A stretch of 64,000 nucleotides of DNA from JARBUG01 sp035628915 (GTDB lineage Bacteria > Bacillota > Sulfobacillia > Symbiobacteriales > Symbiobacteriaceae), in NCBI GenBank assembly GCA_035628915.1, contig DASPIW010000052.1, positions 1 through 64,000 on the forward strand, given 5' to 3'. The position numbers and the translations under genes were made by a program. The notes below the pieces were generated by a model. That model made no database searches. It had not been told where the DNA came from and worked only from the letters and a program-made list of their open reading frames with translations. Below are positions 1-8,438 of this stretch, in pieces (within the stretch, counting starts at the first letter, position 1; every line of letters starts with the position of its first letter).

Positions 1-135
1 TCTTGAACCAGCCGGGATTGGTTGTAACGCTTGCCCTGCATGATTGTGCTGCACCTCTGCTGTGTTTCTCACAATACAGTTTCGACGAAGGTGCAACAGA
101 ATCATTTTGGTTCAAGAGATCTTTTCACCAGACTT

Positions 136-600
136 CTAGGGTCTGTACTTAACCGGCCTGGCATAGACCGCGAACAGGTCGGAGCCCGTCGCCAGATCGA
201 CTGTATCGAAGGCTGTAGCAGTCGCCGTGTAGGTGCCGAGGCAAAGCGGCTGGGTGTCCCGGAAACTGAGCGTCCGGGTGTCCCCGGCCCGGACGGATGC
301 CGTTTGTCCGGGGAAGGAGCCGTCCGGGACGCACCAGGCTTCACCCCAGGGCGTCACCTCAAGGCGAACGTTGCCACTCCAGTCGGCGGCCGTGCAGTTG
401 CTCACCATCACCTTGATTTCCATCTCGGCGTCGGGTTTGACTTCCACGAGGGGAGCGTCCACCTTGACGACGAACGGCGCCGCTGTGGTAGAACAGGGAT
501 CTACATCACCGGCGAGGGCCGTGCCACCGGTGAAACCCATCAGACTGAGCACAGAAACCATGACCGAGGCCAGCAGGCGCGTCCACCTTCCCCGTACCAT
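136..600 (-). CDS. Secreted beta-rich protein of unknown function
   Basis: Hypothetical 154-residue exported protein. The ATG at 600 is chosen because an AGGGAGG site lies 8 bases upstream and the product then begins with a basic n-region, a hydrophobic core (about residues 9-28) and an AlaLeuAla-type signal peptidase site. The mature part has four cysteines and alternating beta-strand-like stretches, as in Ig-like or CARDB-type extracellular modules. No catalytic motif is visible. It stands alone, and an upstream in-frame extension to 669 has no ribosome binding site. I infer a cell-surface or secreted protein; the fold is a guess. Confidence 0.6.
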   Translation of the reverse strand: MVRGRWTRLLASVMVSVLSLMGFTGGTALAGDVDPCSTTAAPFVVKVDAPLVEVKPDAEMEIKVMVSNCTAADWSGNVRLEVTPWGEAWCVPDGSFPGQTASVRAGDTRTLSFRDTQPLCLGTYTATATAFDTVDLATGSDLFAVYARPVKYRP

Positions 601-697
601 ATCATCAACCTCCCTATGATCTAGCCGGTTCCCCGACTGGCGCTCCGCCGTCGTTCCGGCGGGTGCCATTCACTTGACATACGGCCGGGAGGTAAAG

Positions 698-850
698 ATG
701 GATCACAAGATTTTGCCTCTTCATGCAAAAGTGAGCGGCGAATCTCAAGAAATCGACGCCGATCAGGTCAAACACGCTCGGGTTTCCACCCTTTTATGGT
801 CGGAACATGGATGCCTGGATCGACTGCATGACATCGCTCGACGCCCCTGA
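698..850 (+). CDS. Small ORF, 50 residues, unknown
   Basis: A 50-codon ORF that starts with ATG five bases after a GGGAGG site (687-692), which is the only strong argument for it. The product is hydrophilic, with no signal peptide, membrane segment or recognisable motif. A second, unsupported ORF overlaps its end in another frame (807-1043), so the pair may be a single decayed gene. It sits in an eroded stretch. Confidence 0.35.
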   Translation: MDHKILPLHAKVSGESQEIDADQVKHARVSTLLWSEHGCLDRLHDIARRP

Positions 851-1635
851 TGATGGATTATCAACCGTACACTGCGGCGTAGGCTCGGTGGTAACGATTC
901 AGCTTGATAACATCGAGGATTTTCGCCTCCGTTGCCCAGAACAATATGCGGCCCTGATTGAATGTACCGCGTTTGTGAACTGGCGTCGTATTAAGGTTGG
1001 TAATCCTAATCCAGCCGTACTGGCGTTATCGTTCTTCAGGTAGTCATCATCCACTCACCTTATCTGAGAGAGCACGGATCAACGCACAGACCGCCTGCTT
1101 TAAAACATCAGATCCTCCAGTGGACTGAAGTCAACCATAATCCGATTAGCCAGCCGGTCCAATGAAGAGTCGGGCCGTTAAGATGGTCAACCACGGGAGG
1201 TGTACTGATGGCCTGGGATAAGCGCGTCAAAACGTCGGAAGAAACTTGTCCCTGAACTCCGAGACAAGTACCTCTCAGAATCACGAAAGCTATGGGACAA
1301 GACCTAGAGCCCGAGCGGAACGGCTTGACGTTGTGCGGCACCGGATTAGCACTGACTTACCCGCTGGTGACGGAAGAACTACACGAGGGGCCATGGCGCT
1401 GCCACATCGGGCCGGTTCATCGCTCGCGGTCGGGTCATTTCCCGGCATGAAAAAGGAGTGGCGCGCTGTGGAATTCCGGTAAAAAGTATAGGGTAGGGAA
1501 TCATGGCTTCTGTCACTACGACCAGCAGGCGCCTTTTCATCCGGCCGGGATTCTTTGGTGCGCAACTGTTATGCAACCCTGGAATATGTTACTTTGGTAG
1601 TGGCCAAGTCACAGCAGTTGAGGGGAGGAGAATCG
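851..1635. other. Gene-poor, eroded stretch
   Basis: No intact gene is visible. Short protein-like stretches follow one another in all three forward frames between about 1208 and 1480. One has an ATG at 1208 behind GGGAGGTG, but it stops after 15 codons and similar-looking coding continues in another frame. This suggests a gene remnant with several frameshifts. I could not identify its family. Confidence 0.4.
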
Positions 1636-2270
1636 TTGTACGAAATTCACTTCTACCAAACTGATAGGCCGTACGGTTGCTTCTCGAACTTCGCTGTGTA
1701 TCCAATCCAGCTCGACGGCAAGGATTGGCCAACGACCGAGCACTACTTCCAAGCCCAGAAGTTCAAAGGCACTCGTTTTGAAGAAGCAGTCCGAACTGCA
1801 TCCACTCCGATGCAAGCTGCAAGACTGGGCCGGCAACCTGATCTTCCTTTGCGTTCCGATTGGGAGGTAGTCAAGGACGACATCATGCGAGCTGCCGTCC
1901 GTGCAAAAACCTACATCAGCACTCGTTGATTAGGTCCATCCTGCTATCGATTGGGAACTGCAGATTAGTCGAGCACACCACCAATGACGCCTACTGGGCG
2001 GACAACGGGGATGGAACTGGCAAGAACCTGCTAGGGATTATCCTCATGGAAGTGCGTAACAACCTCCCCGAATACGACGGCCAATTCTATCTGCCGCAGT
2101 GGATTGCCTACCCTGGAGTCCATCCCTACCATATGTTCTGGCGGATGGGGACTGGCGAAGACTACATTATGCGGTACGCGGCCTGGTGGGCGGGACTAAC
2201 GTCCGCTGCCCAGCAAGAATACAGACGTTACTTTCCCGCTCCAGAAGAGTGGGAGGCCAACAAGGCTTAG
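1636..2270 (+). pseudogene. NADAR-domain protein (YbiA/DUF1768 type), frameshifted
   Basis: NADAR proteins are N-glycosidases acting on ADP-ribose derivatives or riboflavin-pathway intermediates. The first part, from a TTG at 1636 behind GGGGAGGAG, has the family signature: a YGCFSNF-like stretch, W-P-T-T-E-H-Y-F-Q-A-Q-K-F, and an A-x-x-x-G-R motif. It hits a stop at 1927-1929. The second half continues in the -1 frame with VEHTTNDAYWADNGDGTGKN, then G-x-x-L-M-x-V-R, and a tail of about 65 residues rich in W and Y to the stop at 2270. The frame changes at a run of five A's near 1908-1912; one extra A would restore a single ORF of about 210 residues. Recent mutation, sequencing error or slippage on the A-run are all possible. 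Confidence 0.75.
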
Positions 2271-2473
2271 TCGGGGAGTTTCTTCTCCGTGTCCAACCTT
2301 ATGCACGTAATGCAAACCACTTCGCACAACTCTACAGCGGGCCGGTTTGAGGGCGACTACGTTGGGACAAAATGAGAGCAGGCGCCCGTGTCACCGAGCG
2401 CCTGGGAGCCCACGCCGCCGTCCCATTTCTGAGATCGGCGGCCGCTGATCATGTACTCTTGGTCAGCTACCGC

Positions 2474-2560
2474 TTAGTGATTAGCGGCGAGTGCAATGGT
2501 CGCGAGGATCAGCACGACCGAGATTAGCGCGGGCAGCGACAACTCGATGGTGATCTTCAT
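2474..2560 (-). CDS. 28-residue hydrophobic peptide
   Basis: A very short ORF, ATG at 2560 and stop at 2474-2476, preceded by an AAAGGGGGTG ribosome binding site 6-7 bases from the ATG. The product has a short charged start (MKITIE) and a central stretch of about 18 aliphatic residues able to span a membrane. Size and layout resemble small membrane peptides, including holin-like type I toxins, but no antisense RNA was demonstrated. It lies alone in a long gap between the NADAR remnant and the nuclease-like gene. Confidence 0.4.
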   Translation of the reverse strand: MKITIELSLPALISVVLILATIALAANH

Positions 2561-2750
2561 GACTCGCACCCCCTTTCGGGGACGCAGGCCGCGAGGCTCC
2601 ATTACCAGGATACACCAACCGGGCTCACTCTTCTGTCGAAGGAAAGGCGCCCGGTTAGTGTTTTTTCGAACCTTTGTTCGTCACTATTCGACTTGACCGA
2701 AATAGGCACCGACAGCTCCCGGGCCAGACTTGGGCCGGTCGAACGCAACG

Positions 2751-2782
2751 CGCCGAGGACAACATCCTCGGCGTGCATTTTT
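2751..2782 (+). terminator. Intrinsic terminator-like hairpin
   Basis: A perfect 9-bp stem (2751-2759 with 2765-2773), a 5-base loop, and a run of five T's at 2778-2782. No plus-strand gene ends nearby, so it may close a transcript from the eroded region. The surrounding 2570-2863 holds nothing else I recognise. Confidence 0.5.
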
Positions 2783-2863
2783 ATGCGGTCGAGCATGGGC
2801 GGGGGCGTGCCCATAGACCTGATACCCGCCGGTGGTATGGTCAGCTAAACCGCGAGAGGTGGG

Positions 2864-3703
2864 TCAGATTTCGGCTGACCGTGACAAGATTCGCACCTCA
2901 TACCGATCCCGCAGGCACTCCGCATGCGCCTCCACCCAAGCCGGACCGGCGGCCAGCGACCACTCATCCCAGAGCTGCCGGTAGGTCATCGCCCGGAAAG
3001 CCACGGGCCCGCCTGCCACCGTCCTGGCAAACAGCCGCACCTCGGCCCGGTGGTCCGCAAAGACCTGCCACTCCCGCCAATTGACCGGCTCCCAGAACAA
3101 ATACAGCAACGTCGCCGGCTTTTCCGGATATGTATGAAACAACCCCAGCATGTGCTTCACAAGCTGGGCGGCGTTCAGGTGGAGGTAGCCGTCCAGATCG
3201 GCAGCCACCGCCCTGAGGGCCCGGTGCGGCGCCAGCACCGGTTCATAGGACTCAGCAAATCCCTGGTCCCGATGCGCATCCAGGTACTCAATGCACTTGG
3301 ACTCCACGCCGACAACGGCGTCGGCACCCTTCGCGAGCAGATCCAAATGAGGCGCTGTTCCCGCCAGCCCCGTCGGACAAACGGCCTCGAACTCCAACGA
3401 GCGAAAGCCCGACTCTCCGGCCAGCGCCAGCCGGCCCGGATCCGCCAGCCAAGGCGTAAAGCTGTTGGCCGCCAGGGCCGATGAAGAGTAAGCTGCGCGC
3501 ATCTTTCCGTCCAGTTCGTGCCCGGCCGCCTTGTCGAAGAATGGGCGGATCTGCTCGACCGTCACCCCGTTCACAAGGTTGTCGGCCAGGCGGAAGACGT
3601 ACCCATCCTGTTCGGGGTCGAAAACGGTGGTGCCCCTCGTTTCACACAGGGCACCCGCCAGGGCGCGTCGGGCCCGCTCCTTGACTGCTTCATGGGCCTG
3701 CAT
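2864..3703 (-). CDS. PD-(D/E)XK nuclease-like protein
   Basis: 279 residues from the ATG at 3703, which has AGGAGGTG about ten bases upstream; longer in-frame starts lack a site. The central region has the arrangement of a PD-(D/E)XK nuclease core: P-H-L-D-L-L with Asp121, then a hydrophobic strand ending G-V-E-S-K (Glu134, Lys136). This resembles PGN_0703-type putative restriction endonucleases, from memory of that family. No partner methyltransferase is adjacent, so a restriction role is unproven; other members of the fold act in repair. Monocistronic, divergent from the membrane-protein gene at 3846. Confidence 0.55.
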   Translation of the reverse strand: MQAHEAVKERARRALAGALCETRGTTVFDPEQDGYVFRLADNLVNGVTVEQIRPFFDKAAGHELDGKMRAAYSSSALAANSFTPWLADPGRLALAGESGFRSLEFEAVCPTGLAGTAPHLDLLAKGADAVVGVESKCIEYLDAHRDQGFAESYEPVLAPHRALRAVAADLDGYLHLNAAQLVKHMLGLFHTYPEKPATLLYLFWEPVNWREWQVFADHRAEVRLFARTVAGGPVAFRAMTYRQLWDEWSLAAGPAWVEAHAECLRDRYEVRILSRSAEI

Positions 3704-3845
3704 GGCTGACCAACACCTCCTGTCCGATCTCCCTCCCACATTTCTGACAAGTGTCGAAACATTCCTGCCCATCTTGGGAGGGAGACCGCACCGGAACGGC
3801 AAAAGTATGGGCAGAGTGTTCAATGAGGGATGCGGAGGCGAGACC

Positions 3846-4307
3846 ATGAGACGCATGTTGCCACACGTCATTGCGGTAGGCGGCACGATCATGCTGGGCT
3901 GGTGGGCTACCCTTGTCCGCCAGGCCGGCGCCGCAGTCTCTGCTCGAGAACTTGGCATGTCCTGGAGTCACTATTATGGTGCGTTCGTGCTTTGGACCCT
4001 GGCCGGGCTCTGCCTGGCACTCCCGACCGTCGCCACGGCGCTCGCCGGCCCAAGAAGGTTTGCCATCCACTGGCCCACCCTGGTACTCTACGGGGCGCCC
4101 GGGCTGGCGCTCGCGCTGATGTCGTCATTGTGGATGCTTGCCGGGTCGTTAGGACTGAGCTGGATTCCGGATTGGTTCCCTTTCATGCACCGGTATGGTG
4201 GAGAGCTCATGGGAAGCCTTCTGGTCGGCTTCGGGGTGGCCCAGGCTCTGACGCACCGCGCAACCCGTCTGCCGGCAAGCACGTCCAATGATTGGCACGC
4301 CAACTGA
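3846..4307 (+). CDS. Four-TM membrane protein, unknown
   Basis: 153 residues. The ATG at 3846 has GGAGG about nine bases upstream. Hydrophobic segments at roughly 5-25, 45-65, 75-100 and 125-145 suggest four membrane passes; the tail is polar. No family motif recognised. Only 24 bases separate it from the SIMPL-domain gene, which suggests co-transcription and a shared envelope role, an inference only. Confidence 0.6.
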   Translation: MRRMLPHVIAVGGTIMLGWWATLVRQAGAAVSARELGMSWSHYYGAFVLWTLAGLCLALPTVATALAGPRRFAIHWPTLVLYGAPGLALALMSSLWMLAGSLGLSWIPDWFPFMHRYGGELMGSLLVGFGVAQALTHRATRLPASTSNDWHAN

Positions 4308-4331
4308 TCTGGACGTGGGAGGCGCTTGCAC

Positions 4332-5087
4332 ATGGATTCGGGCAAACACAGCTGGTCCCTGGTCACCGCCGCGCTGCTCCTTGGCCTCAGCATCGTCATC
4401 GGCACCGTCATCGTCACGCGCACCATCCAGTACGTGAAGACTTTCAACACCTCGCTGCTAACTGCCACCGGCTCCGCAGAACAACTGGTCACCGCCGACG
4501 TCGTCAAATGGACGGGCAGCTTCTTCGTGGATACCAGCGGTGCGTCGCTGCAAACCGGCTACGCTAAGATGGAGAAGTCCAAGGCTGCCGTCTGCGACTT
4601 CCTGACGCAGAACGGTGTTCCGGACGGCGCCGTCACCATCGCACCGATGGTGATGAACCAGAACTACGTCGACTGCAAAATCAACCCTCAGGCCTGTGCC
4701 AACGGGCCTTCCTATCGCCTGATTCAGACGGTGATCGTCGAAAGCAACGACGTGCCCAAGATCACGTCCGTGGCCGGCGACCTCGGCTCGCTGATTCGCC
4801 AGGACGTCACGTTCAGCACCCACTCTCTGGAGTACTTCTACTCGAAGCTCCCGGAGCTGAGAGCCCAACTCCTGGCGGCAGCCACCAAAGATGCGCAGCA
4901 GCGGGCCGAGCAGATCGCCCTGAGCACCGGCGGCAGCGTGGGCCAACTGGTCTCACTGACCACCCAGCCGCTGCAGCTGACGCCGGTCAACTCCGATCAA
5001 TCCTCCAACTCCGGCACCTACGACACATCCACCATTGAGAAGAAACTGACCGCGATCGTGCAGGCCTCGTTCCGGCTGCCGCAGTAA
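4332..5087 (+). CDS. SIMPL (DUF541) domain protein, membrane-anchored
   Basis: 251 residues. I prefer the ATG at 4332 (GGGAGG nine bases upstream) to the TTG at 4326, which sits too close. An N-terminal anchor (about residues 8-30) leads into a SIMPL/DUF541 domain: a G-S-A-E-x-x-V-x-A-D-x-x-x-W strand, a conserved TVIV strand and the A-x-x-D-A-x-x-R-A-E-x-I-A helix near the C-terminus. DUF541 proteins are envelope proteins of poorly defined function, some linked to oxidative stress. Second gene of a likely two-gene unit closed by a strong terminator. Confidence 0.8.
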   Translation: MDSGKHSWSLVTAALLLGLSIVIGTVIVTRTIQYVKTFNTSLLTATGSAEQLVTADVVKWTGSFFVDTSGASLQTGYAKMEKSKAAVCDFLTQNGVPDGAVTIAPMVMNQNYVDCKINPQACANGPSYRLIQTVIVESNDVPKITSVAGDLGSLIRQDVTFSTHSLEYFYSKLPELRAQLLAAATKDAQQRAEQIALSTGGSVGQLVSLTTQPLQLTPVNSDQSSNSGTYDTSTIEKKLTAIVQASFRLPQ

Positions 5088-5101
5088 GCGCAAACCCCAA
5101 A

Positions 5102-5131
5102 CGCCTCCCGCGGACCGCGGGAGGCGTTTTT
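5102..5131 (+). terminator. Rho-independent terminator after the SIMPL gene
   Basis: Twelve-bp GC-rich stem (5102-5113 with 5115-5126, tight loop) followed by five T's at 5127-5131, 15 bases after the stop codon. Confidence 0.9.
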
Positions 5132-5138
5132 GTTCTCA

Positions 5139-5168
5139 TTGCGACCGAACATACACATAAGTTAGAAT
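5139..5168 (+). promoter_or_regulatory. Sigma-A-type promoter of the 2-oxoacid dehydrogenase operon
   Basis: TTGCGA at 5139-5144 and TAGAAT at 5163-5168 with an 18-base spacer, immediately after the upstream terminator and 42 bases before the E1alpha start. Sequence match only. Confidence 0.55.
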
Positions 5169-5210
5169 ATTAGGTGTACCGAATCCGACACAGAGAAGGA
5201 GGTTCGGAGT

Positions 5211-6227
5211 GTGAGCATTCCAAATCCGATCCTGCTCCGGATGTACCGAGACATGGTGATCATCAGGCGCTACGAAGAGAGACTGGCGGCCGCTTATATG
5301 GAAGGCAAGCAACCCATCTTCAACATTGCGGCAGGCCCCGTCCCCGGCGAAATGCACCTGGCCGCCGGCCAGGAGCCCGTGGCGGTGGGCGTCTGTGCCC
5401 ACCTCGCCCGTGAAGACGCCGTGGCCGGCACCCACCGCCCCCACCACTTCGCCATTGCCAAGGGCGTCGACCTGAACCGCATGACGGCGGAGATCTTCGG
5501 CAAGGTGACCGGCCTCGGCCGCGGCAAGGGCGGCCACATGCACCTCTTTGACCCCGAAGCCCACTTCGGCTGCAGCGGCATCATCGGGGCGGGCATCCCC
5601 CAGGCCGTGGGGGCGGCCCTGGCCTTCAAGAAGCTGAAGAAGCCCAACGTCGCCGTCGCCTTCTTTGGCGAAGGCGCCGCCAACCAGGGCTCCTTCCACG
5701 AGTCGCTGAACCTCGCCGCACTGTGGAAACTGCCGGTTCTCTTCATCGTGGAGGACAACGCCTGGGGCATCTCGGTCTCGAAGAGAGCGTCCACAGCCAT
5801 CGCGTCGAACGCCGACCGTGCGGCGGCCTACGGCATCCCCGGCGTGCGCGTTGACCAAAACGATGCCATCGCCGTCCATGGGGCGGCGGGCGAAGCCGTG
5901 GCCCGGGCGCGTCGGGGCGACGGGCCCACCCTCATGGAGGTCAAGACCGACCGGTACTTCGGCCACTTCCAGGGCGACCCGGAAGTCTACCGGCCGAAGG
6001 ATGAAGTAGCGGACCTGCGCCGGCAGGATCCCATCGACAAGCTCCGCACCTACCTGTTTACCCACGACATCGCCACCGAGGCCGAAGTCGCCCGACTGGA
6101 CGCGGAGGCGCTGCAGAAGGTGGCGGAAGCCTTCGCCTTCGCCCGCCAGTCGGAGTATCCCGCCCCCGAGGAGGCGCTGCTCCACGTATTTGTGGAGACC
6201 GAGAGGAGGACCAGCCATGTCGGTTAA
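5211..6227 (+). CDS. 2-oxoacid dehydrogenase E1 component, alpha subunit
   Basis: 338 residues from a GTG behind AGAAGGAGG. Thiamine diphosphate-dependent decarboxylating subunit of a pyruvate, acetoin or branched-chain 2-oxoacid dehydrogenase complex. Visible signatures are G-H-M-H-L-F in the substrate-channel region and the ThDP/Mg motif from G-E-G-A-A-N-Q-G to the E-D-N about 30 residues later. The phosphorylation-loop region has Y-F-G-H-F-Q-G-D. The last 11 bases overlap the E1beta start, so the subunits are translationally coupled. The absence of lpd next door and the AcoA-like length make acetoin or pyruvate dehydrogenase equally possible; substrate not assigned. Confidence 0.9.
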   Translation: MSIPNPILLRMYRDMVIIRRYEERLAAAYMEGKQPIFNIAAGPVPGEMHLAAGQEPVAVGVCAHLAREDAVAGTHRPHHFAIAKGVDLNRMTAEIFGKVTGLGRGKGGHMHLFDPEAHFGCSGIIGAGIPQAVGAALAFKKLKKPNVAVAFFGEGAANQGSFHESLNLAALWKLPVLFIVEDNAWGISVSKRASTAIASNADRAAAYGIPGVRVDQNDAIAVHGAAGEAVARARRGDGPTLMEVKTDRYFGHFQGDPEVYRPKDEVADLRRQDPIDKLRTYLFTHDIATEAEVARLDAEALQKVAEAFAFARQSEYPAPEEALLHVFVETERRTSHVG

Positions 6228-7236
6228 GACTGAGCGCAAGCTGACGATGTCGAAGGCCGTCGCCGAAGCGATCGCCCAGGAGATGGAGCGGGACGAGCGG
6301 GTCTTCGTGATGGGTGAGGATATCGGCACGTACGGCGGCATCTTTAGCGCCACCCAGGGGCTGCTGGAGAAGTTCGGCCCCGAGCGGGTCATGGATACGC
6401 CGATTTCCGAGACCGGCTTCCTGGGCGCCGCCCTGGGCGCTGCCATGGAAGGGATGCGCCCCGTCGCCGAGCTGATGTTCATCGACTTCTTCGGCGTCTG
6501 CATGGACCAGATCTATAACCACATTGCCAAGAACATCTATTTCAGCGACGGCAACGTCAAGGTGCCGCTGGTGATCACCACTGCGGCAGGCGCCGGGTAC
6601 AACGACGCCGGGCAGCATTCCCAGGCACTGTGGGGCCTCTTTGCCCACGTGCCGGGGCTGAAGGTGGTCGCCCCCTCCACCCCTTACGACGCCAAGGGTT
6701 TGCTGATCGCGGCCATCCGCGATGACAACCCCGTGCTTTACATCTACCATAAGGGGCTGATGGGCCTCGGGTGGATGACGGTGGTGAAGGACGCCACCGG
6801 GCCGGTGCCCGAGGAGCCCTACGCGATCCCCCTGGGCAAGGCGGACGTCAAGCGGGAAGGCAAGGATGTGACGGTCGTCAGCCTCTCCATGGGCGTCTAC
6901 CGGGCGCTGGAGGCGGCGGCGGAACTGGAGCGGGAAGGCATCAGCGCCGAGGTGCTGGATCTGCGGAGCCTCAAGCCGCTCGACCGGGAAGCCATCGTCG
7001 CCTCGGTCAAGAAGACCCATCGCCTGCTGGTGGTGGACGAGGATTACCTGAGCTACGGCATGAGCGGCGAGGTGGCAGCCACCGTGGCGGAGCAGGCGTT
7101 CGACTACCTGGAAGCGCCGGTGCGGCGGCTGGCGGTGCCGGATGTGCCCATTCCGTTCTCCCGGCCCCTGGAGCAGTTCGTGCTGCCTGATGCGGGCAAA
7201 ATCGCCCGGGCGGTCCGGGAACTGCTGAAGGCCTGA
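6217..7236 (+). CDS. 2-oxoacid dehydrogenase E1 component, beta subunit
   Basis: 339 residues; the ATG at 6217 follows GAGAGGAGG and overlaps the E1alpha end. It pairs with E1alpha to form the alpha2-beta2 ThDP enzyme. Family marks are V-F-V-M-G-E-D-I-G-T-Y-G-G, D-T-P-I-S-E-T-G-F near the cofactor glutamate, and a C-terminal transketolase domain with V-L-D-L-R-S-L-K-P-L-D and V-D-E-D-Y. Length is usual. The E2 gene begins two bases after its stop. Confidence 0.92.
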   Translation: MSVKTERKLTMSKAVAEAIAQEMERDERVFVMGEDIGTYGGIFSATQGLLEKFGPERVMDTPISETGFLGAALGAAMEGMRPVAELMFIDFFGVCMDQIYNHIAKNIYFSDGNVKVPLVITTAAGAGYNDAGQHSQALWGLFAHVPGLKVVAPSTPYDAKGLLIAAIRDDNPVLYIYHKGLMGLGWMTVVKDATGPVPEEPYAIPLGKADVKREGKDVTVVSLSMGVYRALEAAAELEREGISAEVLDLRSLKPLDREAIVASVKKTHRLLVVDEDYLSYGMSGEVAATVAEQAFDYLEAPVRRLAVPDVPIPFSRPLEQFVLPDAGKIARAVRELLKA

Positions 7237-7238
7237 CC

Positions 7239-8204
7239 ATGGCAGCCGTTCATGAGTTTTGCCTGCCCGAAGGCATCGGGCCCGCGGGCGCCGAAGGCGC
7301 CGTGATCAACTGGTTCAAGGACGAAGGGCAGCCGGTCAAGGCAGGCGAGCTGCTCCTGGAGGTCCAGTTCGAGAAAGTCGCCAGCGAGGTCTGCGCCCCG
7401 GCAGATGGCGTCTTGAGCCGGATTCTCTGCGCGCCGGGAGAGGCGGTGCGGGCAGGGCAGCCGCTCTGCCTGATACTCCCCGCCGCGGTCGAGCCCACTC
7501 GGGAAGTAAGGGCCACCCCCGCCGCCCGGCGGGTGGCCCGGGAGCTGAGCGGGGCCCAGCGGATCACCGGGGAACGCATGCTGCAGAGCCTCCGGGAGAC
7601 CGCCCAGTTCACGCTGCTGCGCGAGGCCGTTGTGACCGCCCTGATGGCCCTGCGGGAGAAGGCGAGGCAGGCCGGGGATCCGTGGACGCTGAGCGATCTG
7701 CTGCACCGGGCCGTGGTGCTGGCCCTTGCGGAGCATCCCCTACTGCAGGCGGTGCACGCGGGGGATCACCTGGTCTTGCCTGAGGAGATTCACCTGGGCT
7801 TCGCCGTCGCCCGAGGCGACGACCTGCTGGTGCCGGTGATCCGCTCTGCGGGCGGGGCAGACCTGCGCCGGCTCTCTGCCGAGCGGCGGCGCCTGACCGC
7901 CGCCGTGCTGGGGGGACAGGCGGCCCCCGCTGACTTCGAGGGGGCGACCTTCACGGTCAGCAATCTCGGCCTGCTGGGGGCCGATGCCTTTACGCCCGTG
8001 CTCAATCCGCCCCAGCCGGCGATTCTCGGCGTGGGGCGGGCTGTGGAACGGCCCGTTGTGCGGGAGGGGCAGGTCGTCCCGGGCTGGGTGCTTACGCTTT
8101 GCCTGACTGTGGATCACAGGGTGATCAATGGGGCGCCGGCGGCGAGGTTCCTGGACCGGCTGGCGACGCTGTTGGGCGCCCCGGAGGGCTGGGTCTCCGT
8201 GTAG
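7239..8204 (+). CDS. Compact dihydrolipoyl acyltransferase (E2)
   Basis: 321 residues, short for an E2 (usually 400 or more). Residues 1-80 form one lipoyl domain with the candidate lipoyl lysine at 46, in Q-F-E-K-V-A. Next comes only a remnant of the peripheral subunit-binding domain (A-T-P-A-A-R-R-V-A-R-E-L) running straight into the catalytic acyltransferase domain. That ends with the active-site motif D-H-R-V-I-N-G, where Asn replaces the more common Asp. Last gene of the operon, two bases after E1beta. The missing subunit-binding domain and lack of an adjacent E3 gene make complex assembly unusual. Confidence 0.85.
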   Translation: MAAVHEFCLPEGIGPAGAEGAVINWFKDEGQPVKAGELLLEVQFEKVASEVCAPADGVLSRILCAPGEAVRAGQPLCLILPAAVEPTREVRATPAARRVARELSGAQRITGERMLQSLRETAQFTLLREAVVTALMALREKARQAGDPWTLSDLLHRAVVLALAEHPLLQAVHAGDHLVLPEEIHLGFAVARGDDLLVPVIRSAGGADLRRLSAERRRLTAAVLGGQAAPADFEGATFTVSNLGLLGADAFTPVLNPPQPAILGVGRAVERPVVREGQVVPGWVLTLCLTVDHRVINGAPAARFLDRLATLLGAPEGWVSV

Positions 8205-8222
8205 TCGTGTCGTCTGAATGGA

Positions 8223-8250
8223 GCGCCGGGGTCGAAGCCCCGGCGCTTTT
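8223..8250 (+). terminator. Terminator of the 2-oxoacid dehydrogenase operon
   Basis: Nine-bp stem 8223-8231 with 8238-8246, loop TCGAA, then TTTT. It lies 18 bases after the E2 stop. Confidence 0.85.
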
Positions 8251-8279
8251 CGTCATCCGGGCCAGACCCCAATAACCAC

Positions 8280-8387
8280 TTAGTCTAATTGTTCAAACAA
8301 TAACGAAGTAGGTTACCCGCTTCACCCCATATCAAATTGGTCACTAGAGGTCGCTTTCTTACCAAACTCTTACCATGGTATGTTTGG
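8280..8387 (+). promoter_or_regulatory. Palindrome-rich control region upstream of formate dehydrogenase
   Basis: The 234-base gap before fdhA holds three dyads: TTAGTCTAA at 8280-8288, a perfect ATTGTT-CA-AACAAT at 8288-8301, and TACCATGGTA at 8371-8380 flanked by CCAAAC (8362) and GTTTGG (8382). These look like binding sites for dimeric regulators around the promoter. No regulator is assigned and I could not place a confident -35/-10 pair. Confidence 0.4.
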
Positions 8388-8438
8388 AACAAAGCAACAA
8401 TTCACTCTACACAGAGCAAGGACTGGAGGTGAGATGCC

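Noticed and set aside
1..118. Inverted repeat TCTTGAACCA (1-10) and TGGTTCAAGA (109-118), perhaps an insertion-sequence end
   Set aside because: Perfect but only ten bases; the left side is cut by the window edge and no transposase is present, so it cannot be supported.
807..1043. 78-codon ORF
   Set aside because: No ribosome binding site and no motif; it overlaps a better-started small ORF. Possibly part of a decayed gene, so not called.
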